From Amycolatopsis umgeniensis (GTDB lineage: Bacteria; Actinomycetota; Actinomycetes; Mycobacteriales; Pseudonocardiaceae), in NCBI RefSeq assembly GCF_014205155.1, contig NZ_JACHMX010000001.1, positions 7,874,001 through 7,938,000 of the forward strand: 64,000 nucleotides of DNA, read 5' to 3'. Positions 1-43,046 of this stretch are shown in pieces. How positions within the stretch are numbered: position 1 is the stretch's first letter; each line of letters opens with the position of its first letter. A model generated the notes under the pieces. The model saw only the letters and a program-made list of their open reading frames with translations. It was not told where the DNA came from and searched no databases. A program made the translations under genes and the position numbers.

Positions 1-1
1 A

Positions 2-20332
<20,331 letters not shown>

Positions 20333-20365
20333 CCCCGGCCCGGCGCCGCGAGGAGGACCACCGTC

Positions 20366-31348
<10,983 letters not shown>

Positions 31349-31380
31349 CATCCGCGACAGACACTCAGGAGCCGTGACCC

Positions 31381-34300
31381 ATGCCTTCGGAAGAGCAGTA
31401 CGTCGACTACCTCAAGCGGATGGCGGCCGACCTGCGTGAGAGCCGCCGCGAGCTGGCGGACGCGCGGGAGAAGGAGACCGAGCCCATCGCGATCGTCGCG
31501 ATGAGCTGCCGTTTCCCCGGCGGGGTCCGTACTCCGGAACAGCTGTGGGAACTGGTCGACGGCCGCGTCGACGCGATCTCGCCGTTCCCCGCCGACCGTG
31601 GCTGGGACACCGACGCGATCCACGACCTCGACCCGTCGGTCCCGGGCACCAGCTACGTCCGCGAAGGCGGCTTCCTGCACGACGCCGCCGAGTTCGACAA
31701 CGAACTGTTCGGCATCTCGCCGCGTGAGGCCGAGGCGACCGATCCACAGCAGCGGCTGCTGCTCGAGACGGCGTGGGAGGCCGTCGAGCGGGCCGGGATC
31801 GACCCGCTCTCGCTCAAAGGCAGCGCGACCGGTGTGTTCGCCGGGGTCGGGTTCACCGACTACGCGTCGCGGCTGACCGCCTTGCCCGAGGAACACGAGG
31901 GTTACCTCGGAATCGGCACCTCCGGCAGTGTGGTGTCCGGCCGGGTTTCCTACGCGCTCGGTCTCGAAGGACCGTCGGTGTCGATCGACACGGCATGCTC
32001 GTCTTCGCTGGTCGCGGTCCACCTCGCGGCCCGCGCGCTGCGGTCGGGGGAGTGCACGCTGGCGCTGGCCGGCGGTGTCACCGTGATGGCGACGCCGGGC
32101 GCGTTCGTCGAGTTCTCGCGCCAGCGCGGACTCGCCCCGAACGGGCGCTGCAAGCCCTTCGCGGCCGCCGCCGACGGTACGAACTGGGCCGAGGGCGCCG
32201 GGATGCTGGTGCTGGAACGCCTTTCCGACGCCCGTCGCCACGGCCACCCGGTTCTCGCGCTCGTCCGCGGCAGCGCGGTCAACTCCGACGGCGCCTCCAG
32301 CGGCCTGACGGCTCCGAACGGCCCGTCGCAGCAGCGCGTGATCCGCGCGGCGCTGGCGAACGCCGGAATCGAAGCGTCCACCGTGGACGTCGTCGAGGCG
32401 CATGGCACCGGTACCGCGCTGGGCGACCCGATCGAGGCGCAGGCTCTGCTGGCCACTTATGGCCGGGATCGGGAAACGCCGCTATGGCTTGGCTCGGTGA
32501 AGTCCAACATCGGCCACACGCAGGCCGCCGCCGGACTCGCCGGGATCGTCAAGCTGGTCGAGGCGATGCGCCACGCCACGCTGCCCGCGACCCTGCACGT
32601 CGACGCGCCGTCCCCGCACGTCGACTGGTCGGCCGGTTCGGTGGAGCTGCTCGACAAGGCCCGCCCCTGGACCGCCACGGACCGGCCGCGCCGCGCGGCG
32701 GTGTCGTCGTTCGGGATCAGCGGCACCAACGCGCACGTCGTCCTGGAACAGCCGTTCGACGAACCCGCCGCGGACCGCGAAGTAGTCGCCCCGCCGGTGG
32801 TTCCCTACGTGCTGTCCGGTGCTTCTCCCGCCGCCGTCCGCGCACAGGCCGCCGCGCTGCTGTCCACTGTGGACGAGTCCGGCGCCGAACCGGTCGACGT
32901 CGCGCTCTCGCTGGCCACCACTCGCGCCGGGATGGAACACCGAGCCGTCGTCACCGGCGCAGACCGCGCTGAGCTGGCCGCCGGTCTCCGTGCCCTCGCG
33001 GGCGGCGAAGCGGGCACGGTCACCGGCAGCGACACCGCCGGACGGCTCGCCGTGCTGTTCACCGGCCAGGGTTCGCAGCGGCTCGGCATGGGCCGCCGGC
33101 TTCACGAGTGCTTCCCGGTGTTCGCCGACGCTTTCGACGAGGCTTGCACGCACCTGCCCGGTGTCCGGGACGTCGTGTTCGGTACCGACGTCGCGCGCCT
33201 CGACCGCACCGAATTCGCCCAGCCCGCCCTGTTCGCGTTCGAGGTCGCGCTCTTCCGGCTCGTCACTTCCTGGGGTGTCACTCCGGACTTCCTCGCCGGG
33301 CACTCGGTCGGCGAACTCTCGGCCGCGTACGTCGCCGGGGTGCTTTCCCTGCAGGACGCGGCGAAGCTGGTCCTCGCCCGAGGCCGTCTGATGCAGGCGC
33401 TGCCCGAGGGCGGTGCGATGATCGCGCTGGAAGCGACCGAGGACGAGGTCCGCCCGTACCTTTCCGACGGCGTCGCGCTCGCGGCGGTCAACGGACCCCG
33501 CGCTGTCGTCCTGTCCGGTGCCGAGGCGGCGACAACCGCTGTCGCGGAACGCTTCCCGGGCCGGCGCACGACCCGGCTGTCCGTCTCCCACGCCTTCCAC
33601 TCGGCTCTGATGGAGCCGATGCTCGCCGAGTTCGCCGCGGTCGCGCGGACCCTGACTTACCACGAGCCCTCGATCCCGGTCGTCTCGACACTGACCGGCG
33701 AGAACGCCGACAGGCTCACCGACCCGGAGTACTGGGCCGAGCACGTCCGCGGCACCGTCCGGTTCGCCGACGCGGTGGAAACCCTGCACGGCCAAGGGGT
33801 CACGACGTTCCTCGAGCTCGGCCCGGATGCGTCGCTCACCCCGATGGGCCGCTCGGTCCGTCCCGACGGCGCGGTCTTCGCCGCGACCCAGCGCAAGGAC
33901 CGCGACCAGGCGGCCACGCTCGTCACCGCGCTGGGGCTCGCGCACGCCAACGGCGCCCGCGTCGACTGGCCCGCCTACCTCGGCGGCAGCGGCGCGCGGG
34001 TGGTCACGCTGCCGACCTATCCGTTCCAGCGCAAGCGTTTCTGGCTGGAAGACCCGGGCGCGGGAGTGCCCGCGGCCGAGGACGGCCGGTTCTGGTCGGT
34101 GGTCGAGTCCGGTGACGTCGGCGAGTTCGCCGCCGAACTGAAGCTGTCCGACGTCGAAGCCCCGCTCGGCACGGTTCTGCCCGCGCTGTCGCGCTACCGC
34201 CGCGCCCGATCCCTGTCGGCCGAAGCGGCTTCGCTGGCCTATCACGTCCGCTGGCAGCCTTTCACTCCCGCGACGACCACGGCCACCGGCCGCTGGTTGC

Positions 34301-37300
34301 TGGTCACCTCCGCGAGGGAACACCCGTGGGCCGCGACCGCTCTTGAGACCTTGTCCGGTGCCGAGGTGCGGCGGCTGGTCGTCGACCAGCCCGATCGTGT
34401 GGAACTGCCCGACGAGACTTTCGACGGCATCCTGTCCCTGCTGGCCCTCGACGAGACCGAGACAGACGGAGTGTCCTTCGGCGCCGAGGCCACCATGGCG
34501 CTGGTGCGCGAACTGGCCGCACGTGACCCTCAAGGTCCACTGTGGACGCTGACTCGCGGCGCCGTCTCGACCGGCGCCCACGACGCGCCGGACGCACCCG
34601 CGCAAGCCCAGCTGTGGGGCTTCGGCCGCGCGGCCGCACTGGAGAATCCCCAGGCGTGGGGCGGGCTCGTCGACGTTCCGGCCGAGCCGGGGGAGCGGGT
34701 CGTGTCCCTGCTGCGCGGTGTCCTCACCGGCCCGCGCGGCGAAGACCAGGTCGCCGTCCGCGCGGCCGGCGCTTTCGGCAGGCGGCTGGCGCACGCCGAA
34801 TCCAGTGAGCCCAAGCGGTCCTGGCGGCCGCGCGGCACCGTGCTCGTCACCGGTGGTACCGGCGGCCTGGGCGGGATCGTCGCCCGGTGGCTGGTCGAAC
34901 ATGGCGCCGAGCACGTCATTCTCGTGTCACGCCAGGGAGAAGACGCACCCGGCGCGGCCGAACTGGCAGGCGATCGCGTGACCATCGCCGCCTGCGACGT
35001 CGCCGACAAGGACGCCCTCGCAGCGGTCATCGACCCGATCCGCGACGACCTCCGCGCCGTCTTCCACCTCGCCGGAGTCCTCGAACTCGGCCTCATCGAG
35101 ACGATGGACCGCACGCGCTACGCCGATGTCCTCCGCCCGAAGGTCGCCGGGACACGCAACCTCGAAGAACTGACCGACGGACTCGACCTCGACGCTTTCG
35201 TGCTGTTCTCTTCGATCGCCGCCTCCATCGGCAACGCGGTCCAGAGTGCTTACGGCGCCGCGAACGCGCATCTCGAAGCGGTCGCGCAGCGGCGCCGGGC
35301 GCACGGCCTGCCCGCGACGTCGATCGCGTGGGGTCGCTGGGGCAAGGTCGGCATGGGCGTCGGCGCGGACCTCGACGAGATGCTCAGCGGGCTCGGCGTT
35401 CCCGCCATGGCGCCCGGGACCGGCCTCGTCGCGCTCGGCCAGGCGCTGGATCGCGACGAGACCGCGCTGACCGTCGCCGAACTGACCTGGGAGAAGTTCG
35501 CGCCGCCGTTCGCCGCGCTGCGGCCCAGCCCGCTGCTGGCCGACCTGCCCGAGGTCGTCGCCATCGCCGAGGCCGAAGCCGCGCAGGCCGCCGAGGGCGC
35601 CGAAGCCGCCGACGCGTGGCGCACCCGGCTCGCCGGACTGCCCGAAGCCGAACGCGAACGCGTCGTCACCGAACTGGTCCTGACCCACACCGCCGCCGTA
35701 CTCGGGCACACCGACGGCGTCCCGGCCGGGCAGCAGTTCACCAAACTGGGCATCGATTCGCTCACCGCCATCGAACTGCGCGGCCGGATCAACACCGAGA
35801 CCGGACTGGCGCTGCCGCCGACGATGGTGTTCGACCACGCGACCCCGGCCGCGCTGGCCGCGCACCTGCTGGCCGCGCTCACCCCGGCCTCGCAGGAGAC
35901 CCGGACCGTCGTCACCGGCCCTGCCGCCGCGGGCCAGGACGTCGCCGTGGTCGGCCTGTCCTGCCGTTTCGCGGGCGGCAGCGACACTCCCGAGAAGTTC
36001 TGGGAGAACCTGGTGCAGGGCAAGGATCTCGTGCGCGAAGTCCCGCCGGACCGCTGGGCCGCCGCCGACTACTACGACCCCGACCGCACCGCGCCGGGCA
36101 AGGCGTACACGCAGCAGGGCGCGTTCGTCGACGACATCGCGGGCTGGGACGCCGCGTTCTTCGGCCTCTCGCCCCAGGAGGCGCGGCGCCTCGACCCGAC
36201 GTTCCGGCTGCTCATGGAGCTGGTGTGGGAGGGCATCGAGGACGCCGGGCTCACCGCCGACGAACTGCGCGGCAGCCGCACCGGCGTGTTCGCCGGGCTG
36301 ATCGACACCATGCAGTACAGCATGCGGCAGCTCGAAGCCGACGGCATGGACGCGGCCGACGACCCCTACTTCGGGCTCGGCAGCTCGCTTTCCGCCGCCG
36401 CCGGGCGCATCGCGCATCTGCTCGACCTGCGCGGGCCTTGCCTGACCGTGGACACCGCCTGCTCGTCGGCGCTGAGCGCGGCACATCTGGCCGTGCAGAG
36501 CCTCCGCCGGGGCGAGTGCGACATCGCGATCGTCGGCGCCGCTTCGGCGATGATCAACCCGGACGTCTTCATCCAGTCCTGCAAGATGAGCATGCTCGCG
36601 GTCGACGGCCGCACCAAGACCTTCGACGAGAGCGCCGACGGCTACGTCATCGGCGAGGGCGGCGGCGTCGTCGTGCTCCGGAGGGCGGGCGAGGTCGGCC
36701 GGGCGCACCGTACCCGCGCGGTCATCCGCGGCACCGCGACCAACCAGGACGGCCGCAGCAACGGCCTCACCGCACCGAACCGCGCGGCGCAGAACGCGGT
36801 CATCCGCGCGGCGCTGGCCGACGCCGGGGTCGCCCCCGACGAGATCGGTTACGTCGAGGCGCACGGCTCCGGCACGCAGCTCGGCGACGCGATCGAGTTC
36901 ACCGCGCTCGGCGAGATCTTCGGCGAGCGCAACGCCCCCGAGCCGCTCTACGTCGGCGCGGTCAAGACGAACGTCGGTCACACGCTCGCCGCGGCGGGAA
37001 TGGCCGGGCTGATCAAAACGGTGCTGTCGCTCGAACACGGCACCCTGCCGGGGAACCTGCACATGAGCACGCCGAACTCGGTGGTCACCGTGGACGGCAC
37101 GGTACGCCCGGTCCCCGAGGCGCGGCCGTTCCCGGCGAACGCCGCCGGAGTGCTGCGCGCGGGTGTCAGCTCCTTCGGCTGGTCCGGCTCGAACGTCCAC
37201 TTCGTCCTCGACCAGGCGGCGCCCGCTCCGGCCGCTGGCCCGGGCGGGGAATGGCAGCTGCTCACGGTTTCCGCCCAGAGCGAAGCGGGACTGCGTGCCA

Positions 37301-40101
37301 ACGCCGAGGCTCTGGCCGAAAACCTGACCGGAGAACTGGCCGACATCGCTTTCACCACCCAGGCCGGGCGCAGCGCGCTTCCGGTCCGCAAGGCGGTGCT
37401 GGTGCGCGATCACGACGACGCCGTCACGGCCTTGCGCGCTGTCACCGGCGGTTCGGCCGTCACCGACAAGCGGCGCTTCGGTCTCCTGCTGCCCGGCACT
37501 CGCGGCGCCTGGCAGGACACCACCGACGAGCTGTACCGCACCGAACTCGCCTTCCGGGCGGCGATCGACGAGTGCGCGGCCCTGCTGGACGGTCGCGTGG
37601 ATCTGCTCGGCGCGCTCTACGGCACCGCCGAAGCCGACGAGCGGGCCGTGGTCTTCGCCGTCGAGTACGCCTTCTCCCGGCTGCTGACCGCGTGGGGTCT
37701 CGAACCTGCGGTGGTGCTCGGCCGGGGGACAGGCGAATGCGTCGCCGCCGTCGCGGGTGGGCTGTTCAGCCTCTCCGAGGGCCTCGATCTCGCACTCGGC
37801 GGGCAGGTTCCGCAGGCGGGAACACCGACGGTGCCGGTGATCTCGCCCCGCACCGGCACGGTGCTCACCGCCGCCGAAGCCGCGGATCCGGCGCACTGGC
37901 GGATCGCGGACGACCGCTTCGAAGACGGTCTGCTGGCGCTGGCCAAGTACGCCGGTGTCCTGGTCGAAGCCGGGCTCGGGGACGACGGCGCCGAGGCGGC
38001 CGGCCGTTACCTGCCGCAGACGCCGGTGGTCTCGCTGCTGCCGGAGCCGGCGGCCGGGGCCGGACGGCGTGCCTGGCTGACCGCGCTCGGCGCGCTCTGG
38101 GAGCACGGCGTCCAGATCGGCTGGGCGGACGGCGCGGGACCGGATCGACGGTTCGTTTCCCTGCCCGGCTACCGCTTCCAGCGCACCCGCTACTGGCCGG
38201 AGGTCGCGTCTCGGGGCGCTGGTTGGTCGCTCGACCAGATGTCCGAGCAGGAGACGCCGGTCCGCGCCGGTCTGGCCGCGCACACGCCCACCTGGCACCG
38301 GGACACCACCCGCCGGATGCCCGCGACGCCGGGCGACCTGATCCTGCTCGCCGAGCCGGGCAAGTTCGCCGACGGCTTCGCGGCCGCGGCGGAAGCAGCC
38401 GGGCACCGCGTCACGGTCACCTCCGATCTGGCCCACCCGGTGTTCGCCGGGGACGGCCCGCTGCGGATCGTGCACGCCCACGGCCTCACCACCAGTGGTC
38501 TCGAGTCCGGCTTCTACAGCCTCCTGTCACTGGGCAAGGCCATCGGCTCCGAATGCGCCGGGCGCCGGGTCGACCTGCTCGCGCTGGGCCGCAACGGATT
38601 CGACGTCCTCGGCGGGGACGCCACCGACGTCTTCGCTCCGACCATCGCGGCGACGGCCGACGCGATCGCCGCCGAGTACCCGCTGGTCCACGCGCAGTAC
38701 GCGGACTTCGACCGCACCGGCGACAAGGTCGCCCAAGCCATCCACGAGCTCGACCTGCTCGCGGCGTCCACAGTGGACACCGTCGATGGGGTGGCCGTCG
38801 CCGCCTGGCGCGGTGGACGGCGCTGGCTGCGCGGCTTCGACGTCGTCGAGCTGCCGGAGACCGACGACGCGCTGGCGTGGAAGCCCGGTGGGACCTACCT
38901 GATCACCGGCGGGCTCGGCGTTCTCGGCCTGGCGCTGGCCAAGCGGCTCGCGCCGCTGGGCGTGAACCTCGCCTTGGCAGGCCGTTCCGAACTGCCGCCG
39001 GAAGAGACCTGGGACGACTGGATCCGGGAGCACGGTGTCGACGACCGCACGAGCGAAGTGCTGCTGGCGGTGCGGGATCTGCGGGCCCTCGGCGCCGACG
39101 TCCTGACCCTGCGAGCCGACGTCAGCGCCCCCGGCGAGGCCGCCGCGCTGCTGGCCGAGGTCCGCGGCTACTTCGGCTATCTCGACGGTGTCGTGCACGC
39201 GGCCGGGATCGCCGGTGGTGGCCTGCTCCAGAACAAGACCCGCGAGCAGGCGGCCGCGGTGCTGGCGCCGAAGATCGACGGCACCCTCGCCCTCACCGAC
39301 GCGCTGCGCGTCGAACCGGTCGACCTGCTGGTCCTGTACTCCTCGACCGTGACGCTCACCGTCGGCGTCGGCGAGATCGACTACTCCGCGGCCAACGCCT
39401 TCCTCGACGGGGTCGCCTCGGCGTCGGCGGGTGGACGTGGTCCCGCGAAGCAGGTCGTGTCGGTCGCGTGGGGCCCCTGGCAGCTGGATGCCTGGACGTC
39501 GTCCGGCCTCTCGGGTTCCGCCGAAGCACAGGAGGGTTCGCGCAAGTTCCGCGAAGAGTTCGGCATCGGCGCCGAGGAAGGCACCGAACTGCTTTCGCGG
39601 ATCGTCGCCTCCGGCGAGCCGCTGGTGACCGTGCTCCCGCTCCCGCTGACCGACGTGCTGGCCGCGCTGGCCAGGATGGGTTCGGTCGACGCGCTGGTCG
39701 GCGCCGACGCCGCGATCCCCACCGGGGAGCGATACCCGCGGCCCGAGCTGCGTACCGCGTACGTCGCCCCGCGCACCCCGGCGGAAGAGCGCGTCGCCGC
39801 CGCTTGGTGCGACTGCCTCGGCCTGGAAGAGGTCGGCGTGCACGACCCGTTCTTCGACCTCGGCGGCACCTCGCTGATCGGCCTGGTGCTGATCGGCCGG
39901 GTCGCCAAGGAGTTCGGCGTCGAGCTGGCCCCGGCGAGCCTGTTCGAAAAACCGACCATCGCCGAATTCGTCACGCTCCTCGGTGAACCGGGCGCACCCC
40001 AAGCGGCCGCCGAACCCGCCGAAGACGTCTCCGCCCGCGGCGAACGCCGCCGCGCCCGCACCGCGAAGCTCCGCAAACGCCCGAGCCGGACCGGAAGGTG
40101 A
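31381..40101 (+). CDS. Type I modular polyketide synthase, modules 7-8
   Basis: The 2906-residue protein starts at the ATG at 31381, behind an AGGAG site, with a class 1 docking helix (about residues 6-32) that fits the PKS2 tail. Module 7: KS (C206, H341, H379), AT (S642, HAFH 737-740), KR (nucleotide loop about 1157-1164, Y1291, N1295), ACP (S1460). Module 8: KS (C1694, H1828, H1867), a degenerate AT (GRGTGE at 2114-2119, active Ser replaced by Gly2116), KR (loop 2508-2516, Y2668, N2672) and an ACP with a PCP-like LGGTS motif (S2831). The C-terminus is a basic, Arg/Lys-rich tail rather than an acidic docking domain, so hand-over to PKS4 must differ from the earlier junctions. No thioesterase domain follows. 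Module 8 is clearly of another lineage than modules 1-7. Confidence 0.98.
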   Translation: MPSEEQYVDYLKRMAADLRESRRELADAREKETEPIAIVAMSCRFPGGVRTPEQLWELVDGRVDAISPFPADRGWDTDAIHDLDPSVPGTSYVREGGFLHDAAEFDNELFGISPREAEATDPQQRLLLETAWEAVERAGIDPLSLKGSATGVFAGVGFTDYASRLTALPEEHEGYLGIGTSGSVVSGRVSYALGLEGPSVSIDTACSSSLVAVHLAARALRSGECTLALAGGVTVMATPGAFVEFSRQRGLAPNGRCKPFAAAADGTNWAEGAGMLVLERLSDARRHGHPVLALVRGSAVNSDGASSGLTAPNGPSQQRVIRAALANAGIEASTVDVVEAHGTGTALGDPIEAQALLATYGRDRETPLWLGSVKSNIGHTQAAAGLAGIVKLVEAMRHATLPATLHVDAPSPHVDWSAGSVELLDKARPWTATDRPRRAAVSSFGISGTNAHVVLEQPFDEPAADREVVAPPVVPYVLSGASPAAVRAQAAALLSTVDESGAEPVDVALSLATTRAGMEHRAVVTGADRAELAAGLRALAGGEAGTVTGSDTAGRLAVLFTGQGSQRLGMGRRLHECFPVFADAFDEACTHLPGVRDVVFGTDVARLDRTEFAQPALFAFEVALFRLVTSWGVTPDFLAGHSVGELSAAYVAGVLSLQDAAKLVLARGRLMQALPEGGAMIALEATEDEVRPYLSDGVALAAVNGPRAVVLSGAEAATTAVAERFPGRRTTRLSVSHAFHSALMEPMLAEFAAVARTLTYHEPSIPVVSTLTGENADRLTDPEYWAEHVRGTVRFADAVETLHGQGVTTFLELGPDASLTPMGRSVRPDGAVFAATQRKDRDQAATLVTALGLAHANGARVDWPAYLGGSGARVVTLPTYPFQRKRFWLEDPGAGVPAAEDGRFWSVVESGDVGEFAAELKLSDVEAPLGTVLPALSRYRRARSLSAEAASLAYHVRWQPFTPATTTATGRWLLVTSAREHPWAATALETLSGAEVRRLVVDQPDRVELPDETFDGILSLLALDETETDGVSFGAEATMALVRELAARDPQGPLWTLTRGAVSTGAHDAPDAPAQAQLWGFGRAAALENPQAWGGLVDVPAEPGERVVSLLRGVLTGPRGEDQVAVRAAGAFGRRLAHAESSEPKRSWRPRGTVLVTGGTGGLGGIVARWLVEHGAEHVILVSRQGEDAPGAAELAGDRVTIAACDVADKDALAAVIDPIRDDLRAVFHLAGVLELGLIETMDRTRYADVLRPKVAGTRNLEELTDGLDLDAFVLFSSIAASIGNAVQSAYGAANAHLEAVAQRRRAHGLPATSIAWGRWGKVGMGVGADLDEMLSGLGVPAMAPGTGLVALGQALDRDETALTVAELTWEKFAPPFAALRPSPLLADLPEVVAIAEAEAAQAAEGAEAADAWRTRLAGLPEAERERVVTELVLTHTAAVLGHTDGVPAGQQFTKLGIDSLTAIELRGRINTETGLALPPTMVFDHATPAALAAHLLAALTPASQETRTVVTGPAAAGQDVAVVGLSCRFAGGSDTPEKFWENLVQGKDLVREVPPDRWAAADYYDPDRTAPGKAYTQQGAFVDDIAGWDAAFFGLSPQEARRLDPTFRLLMELVWEGIEDAGLTADELRGSRTGVFAGLIDTMQYSMRQLEADGMDAADDPYFGLGSSLSAAAGRIAHLLDLRGPCLTVDTACSSALSAAHLAVQSLRRGECDIAIVGAASAMINPDVFIQSCKMSMLAVDGRTKTFDESADGYVIGEGGGVVVLRRAGEVGRAHRTRAVIRGTATNQDGRSNGLTAPNRAAQNAVIRAALADAGVAPDEIGYVEAHGSGTQLGDAIEFTALGEIFGERNAPEPLYVGAVKTNVGHTLAAAGMAGLIKTVLSLEHGTLPGNLHMSTPNSVVTVDGTVRPVPEARPFPANAAGVLRAGVSSFGWSGSNVHFVLDQAAPAPAAGPGGEWQLLTVSAQSEAGLRANAEALAENLTGELADIAFTTQAGRSALPVRKAVLVRDHDDAVTALRAVTGGSAVTDKRRFGLLLPGTRGAWQDTTDELYRTELAFRAAIDECAALLDGRVDLLGALYGTAEADERAVVFAVEYAFSRLLTAWGLEPAVVLGRGTGECVAAVAGGLFSLSEGLDLALGGQVPQAGTPTVPVISPRTGTVLTAAEAADPAHWRIADDRFEDGLLALAKYAGVLVEAGLGDDGAEAAGRYLPQTPVVSLLPEPAAGAGRRAWLTALGALWEHGVQIGWADGAGPDRRFVSLPGYRFQRTRYWPEVASRGAGWSLDQMSEQETPVRAGLAAHTPTWHRDTTRRMPATPGDLILLAEPGKFADGFAAAAEAAGHRVTVTSDLAHPVFAGDGPLRIVHAHGLTTSGLESGFYSLLSLGKAIGSECAGRRVDLLALGRNGFDVLGGDATDVFAPTIAATADAIAAEYPLVHAQYADFDRTGDKVAQAIHELDLLAASTVDTVDGVAVAAWRGGRRWLRGFDVVELPETDDALAWKPGGTYLITGGLGVLGLALAKRLAPLGVNLALAGRSELPPEETWDDWIREHGVDDRTSEVLLAVRDLRALGADVLTLRADVSAPGEAAALLAEVRGYFGYLDGVVHAAGIAGGGLLQNKTREQAAAVLAPKIDGTLALTDALRVEPVDLLVLYSSTVTLTVGVGEIDYSAANAFLDGVASASAGGRGPAKQVVSVAWGPWQLDAWTSSGLSGSAEAQEGSRKFREEFGIGAEEGTELLSRIVASGEPLVTVLPLPLTDVLAALARMGSVDALVGADAAIPTGERYPRPELRTAYVAPRTPAEERVAAAWCDCLGLEEVGVHDPFFDLGGTSLIGLVLIGRVAKEFGVELAPASLFEKPTIAEFVTLLGEPGAPQAAAEPAEDVSARGERRRARTAKLRKRPSRTGR
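31480..35885 (+). other. PKS module 7: KS-AT-KR-ACP
   Basis: The KS and the malonyl-type AT (HAFH) are intact. There is no DH. The KR keeps the nucleotide loop, Ser, Tyr and Asn. However, the LDD position reads L-E-L and the tryptophan expected after the SS motif of A-type KRs is missing, so stereochemistry cannot be predicted. The expected product is a beta-hydroxyl. Confidence 0.88.
35935..39990 (+). other. PKS module 8: KS-AT(inactive)-KR-ACP
   Basis: The KS is complete (DTACSSA, EAHGSGT, TNVGHT). The AT region (about 37250-38190) is shortened: GHSxGE has become GRGTGE (37741 is just after this motif), and the small subdomain that would carry HAFH is missing, with sequence running straight into the VPVIS strand. 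The KR and ACP look functional. This module needs an acyltransferase in trans; PKS4, encoded next, is the obvious candidate. Confidence 0.85.
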
Positions 40102-40109
40102 ACCACCCC

Positions 40110-43046
40110 ATGACCACGCGAGAACGGGACACCGGCGACGACATCGCGATCGTCGGCATGGCCGGGAACTTCCCCGGCGCGCCCGACATCGGCAAGTTCT
40201 GGGCCGATCTGTGCGCAGGCCGCGACGGCATCACCCGGATGACCCGCGCCGAACTGCTCGCCGCGGGTGTTCCCGCCGAAGTGGCCGACGATCCCGCGTT
40301 CGTCCCCGCGGCCGGACTGCTGCCCGGGATCGACCGCTTCGACGCCGACTTCTTCGGCTACAACCGGACCGACGCCGAACTGCTCGACCCGCAGCACCGG
40401 CTGTTCCTCGAATGCGCGTGGCACGCGCTGGAGGACGCGGGCGTAGACCCGGACCGGATCGAAGGCCTGGCAGGCGTTTTCGCGGGCGGCGCCCCGAGCA
40501 CCTACCTCCTGTCGAATCTGCTGTCCAACGACGTCACCGCGCTGACCGTCGGCCCGGACCAACTGATCCTGCAGAACGAGAAGGACCTGATCGCGTCCAG
40601 GCTGTCCTACGCGCTCGACCTGACCGGACCCTCGGTCAGCGTGCAGAGCTGCAGCTCGACAGCGCTCGCCGCCGTCGCCCAAGGGTGCTCCAGCCTGCTC
40701 ACCGGCGAGTCCGATCTGGTGGTGTCCGGTTCGGTTTCCGTTGTCGTGCCTCAGGAACCGGGCTACCTCTACCGTGAGGGGAGCCGGTTCGCGCCCGACG
40801 GGATCAACCGGATCCTCGACGCGGGCGCCAACGGCAAGGTGCCCGGCAACGGCCTCGGCGTCGTCGTCCTGCGGCGGCTCGAGGACGCGCTGGCCGACGG
40901 CGACCGGATCTACGCGGTGATCCGCGGTTGGGCCATCCACCACGAGGGCAACCGCGCGCGTCAGGGGTTCAACCTGCCGGGTGTGCCCGGTCAGGCCGCC
41001 GTCGTCGCCGAGGCGATGGCCGCCGCCGACGTCGAACCCGCCGAGATCGACCACATCGAGGTGTCCACTTTGGGCACTCCGTTCGGTGACGTCGCCGAGA
41101 TCTCGGCGCTGCAGAAGATCTTCGACGTCGACGGTGTCGAGCGGGTCACGCTCGGCTCGATCGACGCGAACCTCGGGCACATCAACCAGGCGGGCGGGAT
41201 CGCCCGCCTGATCAAGGCGGCGCTGGCGCTGCACCACGAGAAGCAGCCGCCGCCGGTCAACTTCGAGAAGCCCAACCCGCAGCTGGCCCACAGCGGCGAC
41301 AAACTCGTCGTGCCAACCGAACTGGCCGACTGGCCGCGCGGTGAGCGGCCGCGGCTGGCCGGGGTCAGCGCGTACGGCTTCGGCGGTACCGACGCCCACG
41401 TCGTCATCGAGGAAGCTCCCGAGGACTTCCCGGAACGTCCGGCCGCCCGGCCGCATCAGCTGCTCGCCTGGTCCGCGCGGACCCAGGAAGCGGCCGACGC
41501 GATGACCGGCAGGCTCGCCGCAGACCGTCCTGAGTGGACAGATCTGGCGGATGTCGCCTACACGCTGCACAACGGGCGCAAGGCCTTCGACCACCGCCGG
41601 ATGACCGTCGTGTCCTCTGTGGACGACGCCGCCGACGCGTTCACGTCCGAAACCCGTGTGATCGCCGAGGCGGACACGAAGCCGCGGAAGGCGGCTTTCC
41701 TGCTGGCCGGGGTCGGCGAGCAGTACCGCGGCATGGCCGGCGGCCTGTACGACAGCGAGCCGGAGTTCAAGGCCGCCGTCGACGAATGCGCCGCGCTGTT
41801 CCGGTCTCATCTCGGCGTCGACCCGACGGAGAGCCTGCACGGCGCTCGCGGCTCCGACGGAGGCGACTTGGCCCGGCTGCTGGGCCGCGCCACCGACAGC
41901 GAGGACGCGGCGCCGTCGGTCACCCAGCCCGCCGTGTTCACGCTCGGCTACGCGCTCGGACGTCTGCTGCGCGCTTGGGGCGTCCAGCCCTCCCTGCTCG
42001 CCGGGTACAGCGTCGGCGAGTTCGCCGCCGCCACGCTCGCGGGCGCCCTGACGCTGCGGGAAGCCACCGCGCTGGTGGCCACCCGCGCGAAGCTGATCGA
42101 GAAGCTGCCGACCGGCTCGATGGCCGCGATACCGCTGGGCACCACCGAACTCACCGCACTGGTGGGTGACGTGACCGCTTTCGGTGTCGACGTCGCCGCG
42201 GTGAACGGGCCGCGGATGATCGTGGTGTCCGGCGCGGGTGACGGCGTCGAGAAGCTGGCCGCCGCGCTCGCCGAACACGGCGTCCCCGCGCGGCCCTTGC
42301 GCACGACGCACGCCTTCCACTCGCGTGCCCTGCGCCCCGCCGCGGCCGAACTCACCGCGTGGGCCCGGAAGAACCTCACACCGCGCGAGCCGGAGGTTCC
42401 GTACCTGTCGAACGTCACCGGCGCGCCGATCACCGCGAAGCAGCTGAAGGATCCCGGCTACTGGGCCGAGCACATGTGCCGTCCGGTGCGGTTCGCCGCG
42501 ATGATCGAGCAAATTGCCAGTGATTCCCCGGATACCGTGTTGCTGGAACTGGGAGCCGGGCAGTCGCTCGGCTCGATGTTCCGCGGTCACCCCGATTTCC
42601 CGCAGACCTCGTGGCCGCTGCTGGTACCCACCCTGCCCGGCGAGGCCGACCCCCGCCAGGACACGGCCGTGCTCACCGAAGCGCTCGGCCGCGCCTGGCT
42701 CTCGGGGGCGGACATCGACTGGCGGGCCTATCACGACGGCCGCGACCCGAGGAAGACCACGCTGCCGGGCTACCCGTTCCAGCGCGACCGCTACTGGATC
42801 GAGCCGACCCAGGCCGCCGCCGACGTCGCACTCGGCGCCCGGTCCGCCAGGCCGGTCTACCTGATCGAAGGCGAACTCGACGTCACCGCCCGGGATCTGG
42901 CCGCCCGGCTGGGCGCCGAACTGGGCGCGACCGTCTTGTTCGCCGAAGAACACCCCGGCGGCGCCGACGCCGTGCGGGCCGCCCACGGCCGGCTGGACGG
43001 CGTGCTGGACCTGACCACGAGCAACGCAGCCAAGGAGGAACGATGA
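40110..43046 (+). CDS. PKS4: KS-like (catalytically dead) plus acyltransferase didomain, no ACP
   Basis: The ATG at 40110 has a GGAAGG ribosome site about ten bases upstream. A GTG at 40098, overlapping the PKS3 stop, is the alternative start and would add four residues. The protein has about 978 residues. The KS-like fold is recognisable, but ungapped alignment of DTACSSS gives QSCSSTA (179-185), putting Ser182 at the catalytic Cys position with a Cys one residue earlier. The first His is Ser319 (EVSTLGT); only the second survives (H357). The AT keeps its nucleophile as GYSVGE (S634), and HAFH at 734-737; its N-terminal core is GVGEQ rather than GQGSQ. About 70 residues resembling the start of a KR-type fold follow, but no ACP. 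The gene overlaps the next start by ATGA. It could be a chain-length-factor-like partner of KS8, a trans-acting AT, or both (inference). Confidence 0.93.
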   Translation: MTTRERDTGDDIAIVGMAGNFPGAPDIGKFWADLCAGRDGITRMTRAELLAAGVPAEVADDPAFVPAAGLLPGIDRFDADFFGYNRTDAELLDPQHRLFLECAWHALEDAGVDPDRIEGLAGVFAGGAPSTYLLSNLLSNDVTALTVGPDQLILQNEKDLIASRLSYALDLTGPSVSVQSCSSTALAAVAQGCSSLLTGESDLVVSGSVSVVVPQEPGYLYREGSRFAPDGINRILDAGANGKVPGNGLGVVVLRRLEDALADGDRIYAVIRGWAIHHEGNRARQGFNLPGVPGQAAVVAEAMAAADVEPAEIDHIEVSTLGTPFGDVAEISALQKIFDVDGVERVTLGSIDANLGHINQAGGIARLIKAALALHHEKQPPPVNFEKPNPQLAHSGDKLVVPTELADWPRGERPRLAGVSAYGFGGTDAHVVIEEAPEDFPERPAARPHQLLAWSARTQEAADAMTGRLAADRPEWTDLADVAYTLHNGRKAFDHRRMTVVSSVDDAADAFTSETRVIAEADTKPRKAAFLLAGVGEQYRGMAGGLYDSEPEFKAAVDECAALFRSHLGVDPTESLHGARGSDGGDLARLLGRATDSEDAAPSVTQPAVFTLGYALGRLLRAWGVQPSLLAGYSVGEFAAATLAGALTLREATALVATRAKLIEKLPTGSMAAIPLGTTELTALVGDVTAFGVDVAAVNGPRMIVVSGAGDGVEKLAAALAEHGVPARPLRTTHAFHSRALRPAAAELTAWARKNLTPREPEVPYLSNVTGAPITAKQLKDPGYWAEHMCRPVRFAAMIEQIASDSPDTVLLELGAGQSLGSMFRGHPDFPQTSWPLLVPTLPGEADPRQDTAVLTEALGRAWLSGADIDWRAYHDGRDPRKTTLPGYPFQRDRYWIEPTQAAADVALGARSARPVYLIEGELDVTARDLAARLGAELGATVLFAEEHPGGADAVRAAHGRLDGVLDLTTSNAAKEER

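Noticed and set aside
40110..43046. PKS4 as a loading module (KSQ-AT type)
   Set aside because: It has no ACP, the nucleophile change is not Cys to Gln, and it lies last in the PKS gene order next to a module needing an AT.
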